Positions 17,599-26,560 are shown, counted from the first letter of the stretch. The stretch: DNA of 64,000 nucleotides from Planctomycetaceae bacterium (GCA_947463915.1 CANHVO010000001.1:1-64000), one strand, 5' to 3'. Notes: generated from the letters alone by a model not told the origin. Numbers and translations are program-made.

Positions 17599-19875
17599 AT
17601 GAATCCATTCGGCCCGCTTCGTGATAAGGTTGCCAAAACATTTGAATCTGCATTCGGTTCGACTCCATTGAACGAGAGAGTCATCGATATCCTTGCCCAG
17701 GCAACTTCCATTGGTCGTTTTCGAGACATGGCCCATCTTAAGCAAGAAGCAGGCGACATTCTAAGCAGTGTTTTACAGCTCTGTACTGAGTGCGATTGGG
17801 AGCCGGACGAACTCGTATCCGCGACTCTTCGCAAGATTGAATCAAGGACTGAAATCTACAGAAAGCTGGGACGTAAACTTCGAGTCGGAATCCTCGGTGG
17901 TGCATTCGATCCCATTCATGTTAGTCACATCAAGTTGGCTCGCGATGTACTTGATTCCGGTGCAGTAGATGAAGTTTGGTTGATGCCATGCTTCGATCAC
18001 CTCGGCGGCAAGTCGATGGCTCCTGCGTCACTACGGTTGGAGATGTGCCAAGCTGCATGCGAGAAGATCCGCGGAGTGCGTGTCTTTGATTACGAAATTC
18101 GACACGAGTTTCGTGGCGAGAGCTACCATTTAGTTAAAAAATTGCTTTCCGATGAATCAGCTCAGACTCGGTTTGATTATTTCCTCATCATTGGGCAGGA
18201 CAACGCAGATACCATGCTTTCGTGGACCAACTCGGAAGGGCTAGAGCGTCTGATTCCCTTTATCGTTGTTCCAAGAAAAGGCTGTGAACCTTCGAAGCCG
18301 AGTTCGTGGTACTTGCATGCACCGCATCGTGTCGTCCAACCTGCGTCGCACAGCCGCGAAACAAGCTCGACCGAGGTTAGAAGCCTTTTGGCCCGTGGCG
18401 ATGGTCGAGTCTTGGAGCTTCTCCCTGATGGTGTTTGGGATATTATTCGTCATCGTCGACTATACTCACCTGAGCCAGCCACTCCCATTAGCAATCGCAA
18501 GATCGCACTCTATGCTAGTACCTTCGATCCTCCGACATTGTTTCATCGCGAACAAGTGGAGGCGTTACTCAAAAATGGCTTCGACGAGGTAGTTATCTTT
18601 CCGACCGGCCCCCGGCCACAGACGGGAGATTACGAGCATGCGTCACCACTTCATCGGGCCGCAATTGCTTCGCTTGCCTTTCGTGGACTCGATCGAGTCA
18701 ACATCGACTATTCAGATTTGAGTTTAGCACGATTCTCGCCTCCATGTGAACTAGAAGACCGCTTAAAGAATATGGGGGAAGTCTGGCATGTCGTCCACCA
18801 TTCCATGTTGAAAGGTGGAGCACGGAACGCATCCACAATTCAATTACACTGGGACAACGGAGCGGTGCTTTGGCAGAATTCCCGTTTTGTGGTCCTGCAG
18901 AATACGAATGAACTTGTTGAGCAAGAGGATCTGCCTTCACGCCATCAGCTTGTGATTGTTCCCGAGCGGCCTGCATCGGCTGAACTTCGGGCTCGCGTTT
19001 ATCGAGGTGAATCAATCGACGATGCGGTAGACTCTGAGGTAGCTTCCTACATAAAACGGCATCGGCTTTTTCTACCAAGCACCAGAAGTAGACACGTTTC
19101 GTTCCGTGTCGATCGCCCAAGGCTGCTGATCGTGGCCGACGAGCGCAACCAAGCGTCGGTTGCGATCGCCAAAAAGTATTCTTCGTTTGCTGCCAATTCC
19201 CCCAACTTGATTTTGGTTCTCGGGGGCGACGGGACAATGCTGCGCGCCATTCGTGAGAATTGGCGATTGCGAGTCCCTTTTGTTGGACTAAACACGGGAC
19301 ATCTTGGGTTCTTGATGAATGAGCGACTGCCGGACAATTTGCAAGGCCTGGAGTTGTTATCTTATTCGCAGCCGATGCTGAGAGTCGATGCAAAGAGTTC
19401 TAATGGAGAACAGACGATGGGGCTGGCATATTCGGATGTTTGGCTCGAGAGGGCGGAGGGGCAAGCCGCATGGCTTCGAATTGATGTCGATGGCGAAACC
19501 CGAGTCTCTAAAGTTGTGGGAGACGGAATGTTGATCGCGACCGCTTCTGGTTCTTCAGCATATGCCCGCGCGATGGGCGCTGTTCCCGTCCCGATCGATT
19601 CTCAGACCCTAACATTGGCAGGATCGAATGTATTTCAACCGAATTTTTGGAAACCAATGATCTTGAGCGACGATAGTCAAATCACGATGTCGAGCCTCGA
19701 TCTTTCTGGAAAGCGACCCTTACGAGCATTCATCGACGGTTCACCACTTGGTATAGTGCAGGAGATTTCCGTTCGGCGTAGTCTCACTGCCAGTGTTGAA
19801 CTCGCGTTTACCAAAGAGTTCGATCCTTCGGCAAAGCTCCTTAGAACCCTTTTTCCACCTGATTTGCAAATTTGA
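17599..19875 (+). CDS. Fusion protein: MazG-like - NadD - degenerate NadD - NAD kinase
   Basis: 758 aa. Residues ~25-92 resemble the second half of a MazG-type nucleotide pyrophosphohydrolase (HLKQEAGDILSSVLQL), though the first acidic motif is not obvious. Residues ~95-290 are a nicotinate/nicotinamide mononucleotide adenylyltransferase with GGAFDPIHVSH (100-110) and SSTEVRSLL (256-264). Residues ~300-495 are a second nucleotidyltransferase fold with STFDPPTLFH (307-316), lacking the normal HxGH and probably inactive or altered. Residues ~505-755 are NAD kinase: GGDGTML (542-548), NTGHLGFL (565-572) and ATASGSSAYARAMG. The protein could convert NMN/NaMN to NAD(H) and on to NADP. It follows prs by 77 nt and ends before a good terminator. 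Confidence 0.88.
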   Translation: MNPFGPLRDKVAKTFESAFGSTPLNERVIDILAQATSIGRFRDMAHLKQEAGDILSSVLQLCTECDWEPDELVSATLRKIESRTEIYRKLGRKLRVGILGGAFDPIHVSHIKLARDVLDSGAVDEVWLMPCFDHLGGKSMAPASLRLEMCQAACEKIRGVRVFDYEIRHEFRGESYHLVKKLLSDESAQTRFDYFLIIGQDNADTMLSWTNSEGLERLIPFIVVPRKGCEPSKPSSWYLHAPHRVVQPASHSRETSSTEVRSLLARGDGRVLELLPDGVWDIIRHRRLYSPEPATPISNRKIALYASTFDPPTLFHREQVEALLKNGFDEVVIFPTGPRPQTGDYEHASPLHRAAIASLAFRGLDRVNIDYSDLSLARFSPPCELEDRLKNMGEVWHVVHHSMLKGGARNASTIQLHWDNGAVLWQNSRFVVLQNTNELVEQEDLPSRHQLVIVPERPASAELRARVYRGESIDDAVDSEVASYIKRHRLFLPSTRSRHVSFRVDRPRLLIVADERNQASVAIAKKYSSFAANSPNLILVLGGDGTMLRAIRENWRLRVPFVGLNTGHLGFLMNERLPDNLQGLELLSYSQPMLRVDAKSSNGEQTMGLAYSDVWLERAEGQAAWLRIDVDGETRVSKVVGDGMLIATASGSSAYARAMGAVPVPIDSQTLTLAGSNVFQPNFWKPMILSDDSQITMSSLDLSGKRPLRAFIDGSPLGIVQEISVRRSLTASVELAFTKEFDPSAKLLRTLFPPDLQI

Positions 19876-19920
19876 ATCGAGAATCGCGAGTCAAGGACAT
19901 AAGGAATAATCCAGCGCCCC

Positions 19921-19940
19921 CAGGGCTTGCCCTGTTTTTT
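19921..19940 (+). terminator. Rho-independent terminator after the NadD/NadK fusion
   Basis: CAGGG-CTTG-CCCTG hairpin at 19921-19934 followed directly by six T residues, 46 nt after the stop codon. This ends the prs-nadD/nadK transcript. Confidence 0.75.
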
Positions 19941-20059
19941 CACAATAAGCTTAGTCGTACTAAAAGCCAATCATATCATATAACGCCTCATGTCAACCTG
20001 CTTACTATGCTTGTGTCTTGAGTCTCCAACAGTTCACCTGGCGTAGAAAATTTTTAACG

Positions 20060-20614
20060 ATGCCAAACTATATTCGTATCCAAGGGTTTACCTCTGAAGC
20101 GTTGGCGACATATGATGGTACAGAGGTTGTTATTTCTGATCGGTATGTCATGTTTTGGAAGCCGCCTGCCCCATTTTGTCAGTGGACAGCGTCACCCTTT
20201 GAGCTCAATGGAATCGCCTATAATTGTGCTGAGCAATTCATGATGGCCGAAAAGGCGCGACTGTTTGGTGATAGCAGTTCAGAACAGCGGATTCTTGCTG
20301 CCGTGTCTCCAGAGCAACAGAAGACGTTGGGGAAATCCATAGTGGATTTCGACAGCAGTGCTTGGGCAAAAACTCGACTCGACGTGGTGATACGCGGCAA
20401 CATTGCAAAGTTCCGACAGAATCCTGAATTCAAAAAGGCGTTACTTGAAACCCGTGATCGCATCTTGGTAGAGGCGAGTCCGTTCGACAATGTATGGGGG
20501 ATCGGTCTTGCAGCCAACGATCCAAAGGCTTATCAACAAGAACATTGGACTGGTCTGAATCTCCTCGGTAGAGCTCTCACGGAAGTTCGATCGCTATTAG
20601 GACGAGAAGCATAG
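20060..20614 (+). CDS. NADAR-domain (YbiA-type) ADP-ribose glycosidase
   Basis: 184 aa, a complete stand-alone NADAR domain. Characteristic segments: SPFELNGIAYNCAEQFMM (45-62), KARLFGD (65-71), GNIAKFRQNP (113-122), LVEASPFDNVWGIGL (136-150) and GLNLLGRAL (165-173). Family members hydrolyse N-glycosidic bonds of ADP-ribosylated guanine or riboflavin-pathway intermediates, and are linked to NAD/ADP-ribose metabolism. ATG 20060 is preferred over a TTG at 20018, since homologues begin close to the domain. It stands alone after the terminator, in the middle of NAD genes. Whether it repairs ADP-ribosylated DNA here or cleans up metabolites cannot be told from sequence; no DarT-like toxin is seen nearby. 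Confidence 0.88.
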   Translation: MPNYIRIQGFTSEALATYDGTEVVISDRYVMFWKPPAPFCQWTASPFELNGIAYNCAEQFMMAEKARLFGDSSSEQRILAAVSPEQQKTLGKSIVDFDSSAWAKTRLDVVIRGNIAKFRQNPEFKKALLETRDRILVEASPFDNVWGIGLAANDPKAYQQEHWTGLNLLGRALTEVRSLLGREA

Positions 20615-20755
20615 GCTTTCAACATGCGTGAATCAATTAAGCCTGCCATGAAATCGACTTCGCAGGATCTAATCCTATTTGCCCGTTACAAGCCGGTTGC
20701 ACGTAAGCTATCGAAAGCGAATGATATAGCTTTACTCAGTTGATTCGAAAATGAA

Positions 20756-20956
20756 GTGATCCAAGATTCTGAAACAAAACAAAGAACATTACTAGCCTTC
20801 TTGCTTCAACAGATGCCTTTTGAAGTGCAAATTACTTGTGACATTTGGACGCAAATCGACAAGGAATGGAACAACAGCAAAATAATGGCAATCAAACGAC
20901 ATGTAGGTGGACTTTGCGCTGCTGCTTGCTCTTTCTTGGAGCCGCTTGATTCGTGA
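20756..20956 (+). CDS. Small protein, possibly L7/L12 C-terminal-domain-like
   Basis: 66 aa from GTG 20756. The stop TGA overlaps the GTG of the kinase gene (GTGA), which supports it being real. The second half, KIMAIKRHVGGLCAAACSF then LEPL, faintly resembles the KIxxIKxxRxxTGLGLxEAKxxVE helix-turn of ribosomal protein L7/L12 C-terminal domains, which occur as small stand-alone bacterial proteins. The resemblance is weak and no function is assigned. Confidence 0.4.
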   Translation: MIQDSETKQRTLLAFLLQQMPFEVQITCDIWTQIDKEWNNSKIMAIKRHVGGLCAAACSFLEPLDS

Positions 20957-21537
20957 ACTACGGGAATGATTTCGTGCCGACAGTCCTATGGCTAATAGGG
21001 CCGGCAGGTAGCGGAAAATCGGTCGCAGCTGCTAGGTTGAAGCCGTATTTTTGTCATCATTTGGATCAAGACCAGCTCTTCACTGAGCTTCTTCTTCACA
21101 ACGGTATCTCTTTGGACTTTCGACGTCAAAACGAACTGGAACGTAGTCGCTCAAATGAGCTTCGAACAGAAGCTGCGCTAGCATCATGGGCGCATGTCCC
21201 CAACTGGATTGCAAACATGCAGAGCTTCCTCATCGAAACGACAGGCGACAAACCTCATAATTTGCGAGAATGTGTAGATCGCTACAGAACTTCCGGGTAT
21301 CGCAATCAAGCCATCATCTTCAACCCCTCTTTAGAAGTCTGCTTACAACAAAATCGGAATCGCCAAAGGGTTCTTCCAGAGGATATCGTGATTACTACTT
21401 GGCGGAAACTGAATGAGTATTTATCAGATGGTAAATACAAGGAAATTTTCGGTATCGAGCAACTCAATGTTGTACAGAACCCAATCGAATTTGATGCGGG
21501 CCAATGGTACGAGCAAACACTTGGTGGTCGGGAATAG
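20953..21537 (+). CDS. P-loop kinase (AAA_33/zeta-toxin-like)
   Basis: 194 aa with Walker A GPAGSGKS near residues 16-23 and the early LDQDQLF acidic/Gln segment typical of small-molecule or polynucleotide kinases. FLIETTGDK (Walker B-like strand and Thr) and RNRQRVLPEDIVITTW (lid with Arg residues) support a phosphotransferase. This family includes kinases for nucleic-acid ends, sugars and the UDP-sugar zeta toxins; no specific substrate can be read. Start GTG 20953 overlaps the small upstream gene by 4 nt. The 3' end is only 28 nt from the convergent nadR, so it belongs spatially to the NAD region. Confidence 0.7.
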   Translation: MNYGNDFVPTVLWLIGPAGSGKSVAAARLKPYFCHHLDQDQLFTELLLHNGISLDFRRQNELERSRSNELRTEAALASWAHVPNWIANMQSFLIETTGDKPHNLRECVDRYRTSGYRNQAIIFNPSLEVCLQQNRNRQRVLPEDIVITTWRKLNEYLSDGKYKEIFGIEQLNVVQNPIEFDAGQWYEQTLGGRE

Positions 21538-21565
21538 CCTCCTTTCCTCCCAAGGTTAGGAACCG

Positions 21566-22564
21566 TCAAAAAGTGGAATCCAAAAGTTCTGAAACAGCTT
21601 TGACAGCCGTTTTCCATCGAGCATCCCAATTTCCACGAACGATTCGAAAGTTGCGCCCCTGAGCCTCCAACTCATGGACGCATCGACCAAAAAAAGACTG
21701 CCGTTCATCCGGCAAATACCTCACTTCGTCTTTTACCCACGGCACGTCGACATCCAAAACGAGGTACAAAGCGTATTGGCGTTTGATCGCATTTTCACTA
21801 ATCCAGTCGTGGCACGAGTTAAACAAGACATCGCTCCAGATCGTCGTCGTGATCAAATCGGTATCACAAAAAAGTAGGCGGTTCGCCTCCAATGCTAAAG
21901 CGTCTTCAGAAGCTTGCTGCCCCCGCGCGATCCGGGGAATGTCTTCGAATGAAATTTCCCCATTTCGGTGTTCTAAATGAGTTCTAGCGTATTCAGGTAC
22001 AAATACGGTGTTGAAATGGGTAGCCAGGCTTTTCGTTAGCGTGCTTTTTCCAGTGGATTCCGGGCCAAAAATGCAAACGCGTTTTACGAAGTGAGGCCGA
22101 ACCGTTCGTGGTAGATAGTCCCAATACTTCATCGGCGATTCACGAATCAAAGTACCCGAAACAGGAATGGCATATCGACCTAAATCGACTGGAACAAATG
22201 TCGTTTTTAGAACCTCGGCAAGCCGGACACCGTAGCTTTCCGATGCGAATAGAAAATCGATTTCCCGACCTGCAACTTCCCATAAGCTATCTCGCCAAAT
22301 GTCCCAAAAATCGGGATGCTCGTCTGGCTCCTGTGGATTTTCCTTGCCCAAACCTAGAACTTGTATGCTCGGAAACATTTCTCGTAACCACGACACCCGT
22401 TGTTCACCGGATATCGGCTGACTGACTAAGGAATCAACGACGACGATCAATTGGTCAACATATCGCTTTGCAAATTCAATCAAGTAGACATGCCCGCGGT
22501 GGGGTGGTAAAAACTTCCCAAGGACAAGTCCCGTGGTCTTTTTACTAGTGTTTATGGAATTCAT
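21566..22564 (-). CDS. nadR: NadR-type NMN adenylyltransferase / ribosylnicotinamide kinase
   Basis: 332 aa from ATG 22564. The N-terminal half is an NMN adenylyltransferase: GKFLPPHRGH (16-25) and VSGTLIRESPMKYW (135-148). The C-terminal half is a P-loop ribosylnicotinamide kinase with Walker A GPESTGKST (167-175) and EYARTHLE. Together they turn nicotinamide riboside into NMN and NMN into NAD. There is no N-terminal helix-turn-helix, so unlike enterobacterial NadR it is not a repressor. ATG 22564 overlaps the stop of the adenylation-reductase gene (ATGA), so nadR is the last gene of that operon. Confidence 0.92.
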   Translation of the reverse strand: MNSINTSKKTTGLVLGKFLPPHRGHVYLIEFAKRYVDQLIVVVDSLVSQPISGEQRVSWLREMFPSIQVLGLGKENPQEPDEHPDFWDIWRDSLWEVAGREIDFLFASESYGVRLAEVLKTTFVPVDLGRYAIPVSGTLIRESPMKYWDYLPRTVRPHFVKRVCIFGPESTGKSTLTKSLATHFNTVFVPEYARTHLEHRNGEISFEDIPRIARGQQASEDALALEANRLLFCDTDLITTTIWSDVLFNSCHDWISENAIKRQYALYLVLDVDVPWVKDEVRYLPDERQSFFGRCVHELEAQGRNFRIVRGNWDARWKTAVKAVSELLDSTF

Positions 22565-25500
22565 TCTAGAAACATACTTTCGTGTGCAAGGCATTCGCGA
22601 ATTTTGTCTACCAGCGGGCCTAATGATTTCGAGAGTACTTTTTCGATCTCCTGGACCGGGGCTTTTCCAATATTTTCCAAAAATTCGAGTGTATGACTCG
22701 TGTCAAATTTGGCTCTTGTCGCTTGAAAAAGATCGAAAGGCCTGAAGGCATCGGAATCCGCCTCTACTTCACACCATCGCATCATTCCTAAGCAAGCGGC
22801 CGCTTCGCTCATCGATTCCATTTGCTGCTCTCTGATACATAATGCAGACGCTAATTTCTCACTAATCATCAAGCGAAATTCATCCCATGAAACGCTTTTC
22901 AACGGAATTCCTCGACTGCGAAGAAAGCGAAAAAAAACTTCCGAAGAGATCGTTGCAACGTTTCCAATATGCCATATCCGATAGGGATTCAATTTGCTTG
23001 TGTCTGAGCGCAAAATTGAAACAGCAATACCAGCCGCGATATTGACTGGCGTCATGTCAAAACATACATCAGGCTGCAGTACTGGTATACAACCGAGTCT
23101 CGCGATTCCTCGTGTCAAGAGTGTGAGTATGTCGCGGCAGGGAACGACCCCACTTTCAGTATCGCCAGTAAGCAATCCAAATCTTAAGATCGCAAATCGA
23201 GAATGGTGTAGTCCACTTGCTCTCAATAATTCTTCCGCGGCCCATTTACTCTGCGCATATCCACCATGCAACCAGCTGGTGTTCTTTAAATCGTCAGATT
23301 CAAAATGTTCACCCGCGAAACGATCGGAGCCGGCGAAGACAGAGAGTGTGGATGCATGAAAAAGGATCGCGTTCGGGCAATCAGATAGAAACATCAAAAT
23401 ATTTGCAAGCCCTTCGATGTTAGGCTTGCGTAAATCGCTGTAATTTGAGATCGAATTAGTATTGGCGGCACAATGAATTACGGACTTTACACCTTGGATC
23501 AAGCGACTGTAATTCGCCGCGTTGAGAGCAAACCTTGGAGATTCTAAATCGCTGGCCATGACCGTAATACGTTGCCATTCTATCGCCGAAAGTTGGATTG
23601 CTTGCCGATTCAGGTGTTCACGAAGCCGTTGAGTTGACGTGCTGTCATCCGCACCACGTACAAGACAAATCACCTGACACTCGGTTGAACGGAGCAACTC
23701 GAACAAAATGCGACACCCGAGGAATCCTGTTGCTCCCGTTAACAGAACTATATCTCGTGCGGTAGACTCGGTGCTTGACTGGCCTCTTGTTGATTCTTCG
23801 GATGCAGCCAATGCGGCTTGAATGTTTTCCGCCATTGGAGCGATGTCTTGTCGCAACCAGTTTGCTGACAAACACAGTGAACAGCCGTCCTCAAGGTTTA
23901 TCGAAGCATTTGCTCCGAATGACCGTTTGTGCAGTTCACCAGCAAGTCTTGAAACCGTCCGGAACTCGAACACATAAGACATGGGTATCGAAATGCCGAC
24001 CGTGCTTCCCAAGACGCAGATTTGCATAGCACCGAGCGAATCGCCTCCGCTAGACAAAAAATCATCATCGATATCGAAGTTTGCATCTTGTAAAACGTTC
24101 TGGAACAACCTGAGAAGCTCAAATTCTAATGGTGTGTGGTATTTCGCTTCCGAGAACGAAGCAGATTTCGAGGATTCAATTGGCAGATTTTGGAGGCCGC
24201 GGAGATCAATTTTGCCAGATGGCAGACGGAGCAAACCTCGGTGCGTTTCATACACACTTGGGATCTTGTTGGCAGGCAAATACGCAAGTAAGAATTCTTT
24301 GATTTGTGAAACTAAAAGTTGCTCATCAGATTCTAGATACGCTACGAGGACTTCTCTCGGCGAACTTGGCTTTAACTTTCGTTTGAGAACTGCAGCCGCA
24401 CGCACACCCGGGAGCTGTTGTAGGAGCAGTTCAATCTCTTGAGGTTCAACTCGGAATCCGTTTAAGCTAATCTGTCGATCAATTCTTCCCAAGAATACGT
24501 ACTCGCCATCGTTGTCTTGTCGCACAAGATCACCTGAACGGTAATATCGAATACCATTCAACCGAATAAACTTGTCCCTTGTAATCTCCGGCTGATTGAT
24601 GTACCCCCTTGCGACACCAGGTCCTCCAATCAAGAGTTCGCCAGGTTGACCTAGCTGGACAGGTCGCAATTCAGGATCCACAATCAAATAGACTACGCTA
24701 GGTAGCGGTTTCCCAAGGAGAGGCCGATTCCATTCACTTCTGCAACGGCACAGACTAGAGCAGACCGTCGCCTCTGTCGGACCGTAAACATTGACTAAGT
24801 TTACCAATCCTGACCATTTTCTCGCCGTTTCAATGTCGCAAGCGTCTCCTCCAATGATTACCGTTTTCAAGGACTTTGGAACTGAATCGCTACTAAGAAT
24901 TTTGAGAAGAGCAGGTGGAATGTCGGCGTGACTTATCGATCTTCTATGGATCATATCCCAGAATCCCAACTCCTTTGGGAGTCTCACTGTTTCTTGACAA
25001 GATGAATCCACGGTCGAGAGCCCATCTTTTACGCAGGACGTTTCGATAAGCATTGCAGCACCGCTCAATAATGCAGTTCCGAAATCGGAGACGCTTGCAT
25101 CAAAAAACGTAGGGTAATACATCAAACATCGACTACTTTGAGTCACTTGGAACGCCTTCCGCTGTTCATCGAGCAGGGGCACGACACCTCGGTGCTCGAT
25201 GGAAACGCCTCGAGGTGTTCCAGTTGTACCTGAAGTATACATTACATAGGCTAGATCCGATTCCCTTAGAACTCGCCGTTGAGTAACCGAGTCCGGTGAA
25301 TCACCTTTCTTCGCAATGGTGCTCAAATCAATCATTCGTTGAGCAGGACACCATTGATGAGAAGAAACGCCAAACGAAAGAATGGTTTCCAATCTGCAAT
25401 CATTCGCCATGAATTCAAGTTGTATTGGTGAACGACTTGGATCTAAAGGAAGCCAAGCGGCCCCGCATTTCCATACAGCGATCAGTGCGGCATAATATTC

Positions 25501-25695
25501 GGGTGACTTCTCTAGAAAAAGGCCAACAATTTGATTCGTCTTGGTCCATGGCCGAAGGGCAACGGATATTTGATCGGAGAAGCTGTCCAATTCCCCATAG
25601 GTAAAGGCGGTTTTTCCGTTTACCAATATCGCAGCTCGATCCCGGTGCTGCCGCACAATCGCTGCGAATTGATCAATAAATAAATCAATCTTCAT
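22561..25695 (-). CDS. NRPS-like adenylation - thiolation - thioester reductase protein
   Basis: 1044 aa. Adenylation domain ~1-510 with YTSGTTGTPRGV (153-164), FFDASVSDFGTALL (197-210), VNVYGPTEATV (301-311), YRSGDL (385-390) and NGFRVEP (412-418). Asp in FDASV matches D235 of amino-acid-activating domains, with S at the 239 position and V/C at 330/331, so an amino acid is likely. Carrier domain ~520-590 with the phosphopantetheine Ser553 in SSGGDSLGAMQ. Reductase domain ~645-1040 with TGATGFLG (653-660) and YAQSKWAAEELL. It would load one acid, tether it and release it as aldehyde or alcohol using NADPH. There is no condensation domain. It overlaps the 2OG oxygenase gene by 11 nt and nadR by 4 nt. 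Confidence 0.9.
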   Translation of the reverse strand: MKIDLFIDQFAAIVRQHRDRAAILVNGKTAFTYGELDSFSDQISVALRPWTKTNQIVGLFLEKSPEYYAALIAVWKCGAAWLPLDPSRSPIQLEFMANDCRLETILSFGVSSHQWCPAQRMIDLSTIAKKGDSPDSVTQRRVLRESDLAYVMYTSGTTGTPRGVSIEHRGVVPLLDEQRKAFQVTQSSRCLMYYPTFFDASVSDFGTALLSGAAMLIETSCVKDGLSTVDSSCQETVRLPKELGFWDMIHRRSISHADIPPALLKILSSDSVPKSLKTVIIGGDACDIETARKWSGLVNLVNVYGPTEATVCSSLCRCRSEWNRPLLGKPLPSVVYLIVDPELRPVQLGQPGELLIGGPGVARGYINQPEITRDKFIRLNGIRYYRSGDLVRQDNDGEYVFLGRIDRQISLNGFRVEPQEIELLLQQLPGVRAAAVLKRKLKPSSPREVLVAYLESDEQLLVSQIKEFLLAYLPANKIPSVYETHRGLLRLPSGKIDLRGLQNLPIESSKSASFSEAKYHTPLEFELLRLFQNVLQDANFDIDDDFLSSGGDSLGAMQICVLGSTVGISIPMSYVFEFRTVSRLAGELHKRSFGANASINLEDGCSLCLSANWLRQDIAPMAENIQAALAASEESTRGQSSTESTARDIVLLTGATGFLGCRILFELLRSTECQVICLVRGADDSTSTQRLREHLNRQAIQLSAIEWQRITVMASDLESPRFALNAANYSRLIQGVKSVIHCAANTNSISNYSDLRKPNIEGLANILMFLSDCPNAILFHASTLSVFAGSDRFAGEHFESDDLKNTSWLHGGYAQSKWAAEELLRASGLHHSRFAILRFGLLTGDTESGVVPCRDILTLLTRGIARLGCIPVLQPDVCFDMTPVNIAAGIAVSILRSDTSKLNPYRIWHIGNVATISSEVFFRFLRSRGIPLKSVSWDEFRLMISEKLASALCIREQQMESMSEAAACLGMMRWCEVEADSDAFRPFDLFQATRAKFDTSHTLEFLENIGKAPVQEIEKVLSKSLGPLVDKIRECLAHESMFLE

Positions 25696-26560
25696 GAGTT
25701 GAATCTGGTTCAGTCATAACCGATGAAAAGCGTAGGAATTTTTTATGCCACGAACCACGAGAGCGATTATCGACATTTCGAGGGCCGACACCATTCTTGG
25801 TATCAAGCGAATGCGCCGTTCGAAAATCGAGGCTGAACCGAGTCTTGCCCGTTGTTTGTTTGTGCGTTCGGTGGAGGTGCTGACCTGCAAACAGAAGAGT
25901 ATCTCCCGCATTGCACTTTATTCCAACAGCCTGAGATCGAGGCTCTTCCAATAATCGGGGGTAACGAGCCGTAAGCCCAGTATTTTGATCTTGCCATCCA
26001 ATTAATTTCTTTTGATCGATTGAGATCCATTCATCAAAATCAAAAATCTCGGAGTCGTTTGGTACACTTTTCGAAAACTCTTCTGGAAAAAACTCGAAGG
26101 TCTCGGCTTCTTCGACATCGTGAAGTGGCAGCCACCAAGTGATCATAGATTCAGGATTTGCGTACCAAGTGTCTCGATGGCCGTAGTAAAGTGGGGCCGC
26201 AGCGGGAGCTAGATGCCCGTCGTGATTAACAGTTCGTAGTCTGGCCGCGTCAAATCCATTTTCATTCATGGAAAATCCAAAAGAATGCACGACTCTTGCC
26301 AATAAGTTTTGAAATCGATTTTCCAAATAGAACTGTTTTCGCAATTTGCCGACAGTCTCAAAATGCTCTGAAGCGGTAAGTCTGAACTGGGCTAGTCGGT
26401 AATCCCCTTGGTCGCCCAAAGCTTTCACCAGTTCAACCCGGCATGCATCGACGAGACGTATCGACTCGGAACTCGCAGGTATGCAAAAGATCTCTCCGCT
26501 ATATAGTCGGTGACGAAGTTCAATATTCGACTCGGGTATCGTCGAGGTAAAATAGCTCAT
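25685..26560 (-). CDS. Fe(II)/2-oxoglutarate-dependent oxygenase (PhyH-like)
   Basis: 291 aa. The iron triad is visible as H128 and D130 in YGHRDTW and distal H230 in QHLHRTH; R241, eleven residues later, fits 2-oxoglutarate binding, as in phytanoyl-CoA dioxygenase-like enzymes. The core strand ITWWLPLHDVEEAE also fits. It would hydroxylate or otherwise oxidise a metabolite made by the operon. The ATG overlaps the methyltransferase stop by 4 nt and the stop overlaps the adenylation-reductase start by 11 nt. Substrate unknown. Confidence 0.8.
   Translation of the reverse strand: MSYFTSTIPESNIELRHRLYSGEIFCIPASSESIRLVDACRVELVKALGDQGDYRLAQFRLTASEHFETVGKLRKQFYLENRFQNLLARVVHSFGFSMNENGFDAARLRTVNHDGHLAPAAAPLYYGHRDTWYANPESMITWWLPLHDVEEAETFEFFPEEFSKSVPNDSEIFDFDEWISIDQKKLIGWQDQNTGLTARYPRLLEEPRSQAVGIKCNAGDTLLFAGQHLHRTHKQTTGKTRFSLDFRTAHSLDTKNGVGPRNVDNRSRGSWHKKFLRFSSVMTEPDSTHED

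Noticed and set aside
7580..22564. Prophage origin of the NAD genes
   Set aside because: No phage structural, integrase or lysis genes are present; the genes are interleaved with a large chromosomal-type kinase gene.
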